The position numbers and the translations under genes are program-made. 64,000 bases of DNA, from NCBI GenBank assembly GCA_903910385.1, contig CAIVZM010000024.1, forward strand, positions 41,609 to 105,608, read 5' to 3'. The first letter of the stretch is position 1; every line of letters starts with the position of its first letter. The notes beneath the pieces were generated by a model that did no database searches, had not been told where the DNA came from, and saw only the letters and a program-made list of their open reading frames with translations. Shown here piece by piece: positions 62,161 to 64,000 of the stretch. The DNA comes from an uncultured Armatimonadota bacterium (lineage in GTDB: Bacteria; Armatimonadota; Armatimonadia; Armatimonadales; Armatimonadaceae).

Positions 62161-63273
62161 TTATACCTGTAACGCCTTTGACTGCGAACGTTCGAGCACT
62201 TCTTCAGAGGTGACTTCTCGTCGTAGTTGCTCCGAGAGATAAATACCTTCCGATATCAGCATCGTATTGAGGGCGATTTCTGCGGTGGGCAGAAGCGGCG
62301 TTTTCCCCTGAATCGCAGCAATCCAGTGAGCCTGTGAATTATCGCGAATATCGGTTTCCCCGTCCTCGCTTCGTAGCTTTCGCCATCGGTATTTCGCTGA
62401 GCCCAGATCCGCTCCGCCGCTCACATCGAGATCACCATAGGAACGATGGTAGGCGAACGGCTTCAGACGAACGCCGCCTTCGCTGCCAACGACGAACGAT
62501 CCCTCGAACTGATCCAGATGCACCGCCCATGCTTCCAGAACATCCATCGTAATATCCCCGGCAAAACGAACAAAACCCATCGCGATTTCTTCGACATTCG
62601 CTCCGGATTCCGCCAACCTTTTCGGGTCGATCGGCATCTTCTGATAAGTCTTGCCTGTCACACGTTCGATTGCGGGATTGCCAAGCAAGAATAGCATCTC
62701 GGAGATATGGTAGACACCCATATCATACAGAGCGCCGCCTGCGGAAATATCTTTCTGCACAAAATTGGGGGAACCGTAGCCATCGAGGTAGGGTCTGCCC
62801 CGGCGCCGATGACCGTTTGACCGGGCGTAAAAGACATCACCGAGCACTCCCGCATCGATCAGTTCCTTAGCGGCGCGGACTTCATTGCTATATATGCCTG
62901 CCAGCTGGATATGGAGCATCTTGCCGGATTTATCGGCGGCGGCTTTCATTGCTACAGCGTCGGCGTAGGTTCCCGCCATCGGTTTCTCGCAATAGGCATG
63001 CCGACCAGACGCCAGTACCGCTTCCGTCGCAGAGCGGTGCAAATTATTGTGCAGGCAGACATCGACCGCGTCGAGTTCTTCCTTCTCCAGCATTTCATGC
63101 GCGTTGTAATAAACTTTAGGAATGCCGAACGTCTTTGCAGATGAGTCCGCCGCTTCCGGTTTGATATCGGCGCACGCCACGACTTCCGCATCGGGAATGC
63201 CCTGATAACTCTTAAAATGTTGCTGAGCGATTTGCCCGCAACCGATTACACCAATCCGTACTTTGTCTCCCAC
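62161..63273 (-). CDS. Gfo/Idh/MocA-family oxidoreductase
   Basis: 370-aa NAD(P)-dependent sugar dehydrogenase-like protein. The Rossmann motif is RIGVIGCGQIAQQHFKSY, the catalytic Lys is in ASGRHAYCEKPMAG, and the C-terminal dimerisation domain has GGALYDMGVYHISEMLFLLGNP. Substrates of the family are sugars or inositols. I chose GTG 63273 because GGAGGG lies 10 nt before it; ATG 63297 has no ribosome-binding site. A short inverted repeat GAACGGT/ACCGTTC (63301-63317) sits just upstream and could be an operator. Confidence 0.92.
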   Translation of the reverse strand: MGDKVRIGVIGCGQIAQQHFKSYQGIPDAEVVACADIKPEAADSSAKTFGIPKVYYNAHEMLEKEELDAVDVCLHNNLHRSATEAVLASGRHAYCEKPMAGTYADAVAMKAAADKSGKMLHIQLAGIYSNEVRAAKELIDAGVLGDVFYARSNGHRRRGRPYLDGYGSPNFVQKDISAGGALYDMGVYHISEMLFLLGNPAIERVTGKTYQKMPIDPKRLAESGANVEEIAMGFVRFAGDITMDVLEAWAVHLDQFEGSFVVGSEGGVRLKPFAYHRSYGDLDVSGGADLGSAKYRWRKLRSEDGETDIRDNSQAHWIAAIQGKTPLLPTAEIALNTMLISEGIYLSEQLRREVTSEEVLERSQSKALQV

Positions 63274-63297
63274 AGTAAAGAGCCCTCCGCCGTTCAT

Positions 63298-63663
63298 TTT
63301 GAACGGTTTTACCGTTCGCGCAAACCCGGCGCCATTCCTTCCTAAATCCCTGATCGCTCTTTGAAGTCACTGCTTTTCGAACTGAGTTAGAACGGAGAAC
63401 ACACTGAAGATTTTCTCCGTGACTTTGAAAGGGTCGGACGTCAGCATCTTTCCCTTTTTATAGGTAGCGCTTTCGTGGTATATCTGGTACTAAGTCGTTT
63501 CTTAAAAGATGCGCTAGTTCTGGTCGCTATGTAGGGCGCGTCATTCCAGAAGCCTGTATCGAAATTGCTCTCGATAATTAGGCGCTGGACGCCGATGCAG
63601 TAGCTACCACTCCCGAAATCATCGCCGCCGTTTGTACCTCCCATTCGACGCAAGAGTGCACGG
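63298..63663. other. Intergenic region with no clear gene
   Basis: A 7-bp inverted repeat (63301-63317) starts this region. A short frame at 63523-63700 on the plus strand and a 70-codon frame on the minus strand show no recognisable domain. Nothing else was found. Confidence 0.4.
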
Positions 63664-64000
63664 TTATTCCCAAAGCCACCAACTCTTCTTCATCACCGGT
63701 CCGTATGTAAGACCAAATCTTTCCAATGCCATATGCTTGATGTAGGCGACTGCCTCATCCGGCGAATCCGTAACGAAAAGCAGGTAGATGTCTTTCGGAG
63801 AAATAGTCGCTTCTTTCAAGAGTCGGTCACGAATAACGCCTTCCATCAGGGGTCTCCAGAAATCGACTCCTATCAACACTATCGGGAAGTCATTGATTTT
63901 TCCGGTCTGGATCAGAGTCAACGTCTCAAATATCTCGTCGAAAGTCCCAAAACCTCCCGGCATGGCGATAAATGCATAGGAATATTTAATGAGCATGGTC
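63664..64000 (-). CDS. LOG-family (TIGR00730) protein, partial
   Basis: C-terminal part of a cytokinin-activating-type nucleoside 5'-monophosphate phosphoribohydrolase-like protein; the start is beyond the window. The hallmark PGGFGTFDEIFETLTLIQTGK is present, with IGVDFWRPLMEGVIRDRLL and a C-terminal YGPVMKKSWWLWE tail. The ATG at 63996 is internal to the family alignment, so the real start is upstream. Confidence 0.88.
   Translation of the reverse strand, partial: TMLIKYSYAFIAMPGGFGTFDEIFETLTLIQTGKINDFPIVLIGVDFWRPLMEGVIRDRLLKEATISPKDIYLLFVTDSPDEAVAYIKHMALERFGLTYGPVMKKSWWLWE

Noticed and set aside
63441..63700. Open frames on both strands that read like fragments of a protein
   Set aside because: The plus-strand stretch is broken by TAG and the minus one has no motif or ribosome-binding site; chance cannot be excluded.
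1..64000. CRISPR array, insertion sequence, prophage or integrase
   Set aside because: The only regular repeats are the short stop-codon duplications; no transposase, integrase or spacer-repeat array was found.

Overview
The window looks like chromosomal DNA from a free-living, diderm-type heterotroph with moderate GC. I infer Armatimonadota or a close relative, with moderate confidence. The signs are a highly expressed outer-membrane porin with an N-terminal SLH domain, PEP-CTERM anchored secreted proteins, DUF6785-type membrane proteins, pseudopilins, Gfo/Idh/MocA and PhyH enzymes and several odd secreted glycoside hydrolases. No phylogenetic marker was tested. The genetic code is standard; TGA, TAA and TAG are all used as stops. 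I saw no transposase, phage gene, CRISPR array, tRNA or rRNA.

Layout. 0-5 kb: phosphoglycerate mutase, a polytopic DUF6785 protein and a btaA-btaB pair for the betaine lipid DGTS. 5-11.5 kb: a winged-helix repressor with a coupled beta-propeller gene, divergent from an ABC ATPase and a giant ABC-permease/M1-peptidase fusion; an 18-bp palindrome sits in the repressor's promoter spacer. 11.5-19 kb: SGNH hydrolase, acetyltransferase, AraC regulator and secreted proteins (beta-solenoid PEP-CTERM protein, lactonase-like propeller, second PEP-CTERM protein, DUF4832-type hydrolase). 19-28 kb: HEAT-like protein, DusC-like tRNA-dihydrouridine synthase, transglutaminase, HMA metal-binding protein, TypA, a CPA2 antiporter, an M20 peptidase and an acetyltransferase. 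28-34.5 kb (minus strand): hrcA, grpE and a coupled run of membrane protein, DUF4129, DUF4350 and MoxR.

34.5-41 kb: acetyltransferase, a WecA-like transferase lacking a catalytic Asp, dCMP deaminase, glyA, a DUF4136 lipoprotein gene broken by an in-frame TGA, and a galactokinase followed by a glycosyltransferase-like gene; together the last two resemble the two halves of plant L-arabinokinase. 41-47.3 kb: large secreted hydrolase and nuoABCD. 47.3-55.6 kb (minus strand): phosphoesterase, Dabb protein, RNase P RNA, polyprenyl synthase, folD, nusB, accC, pseudopilin, an AccB whose biotin-acceptor Lys is Arg, a Cys-rich membrane protein and efp. 55.7-64 kb: SLH porin, two unknown proteins, PhyH dioxygenase with a divergent DNA-binding-domain-only AraC protein, a GT2 enzyme, a Gfo/Idh/MocA oxidoreductase and a partial LOG-family gene.

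The pattern I find most novel is short tandem duplications whose unit carries the stop codon. They occur at five unrelated gene ends (near 606, 19793, 27656, 39935 and 59586), with periods of 35, 14, 16, 15 and 11 bp, and usually place extra stops in other frames. Other leads are the lysine-less AccB in an accB-pseudopilin-accC operon, the TGA-interrupted DUF4136 gene, the Asp-less WecA homologue and the split arabinokinase-like pair.
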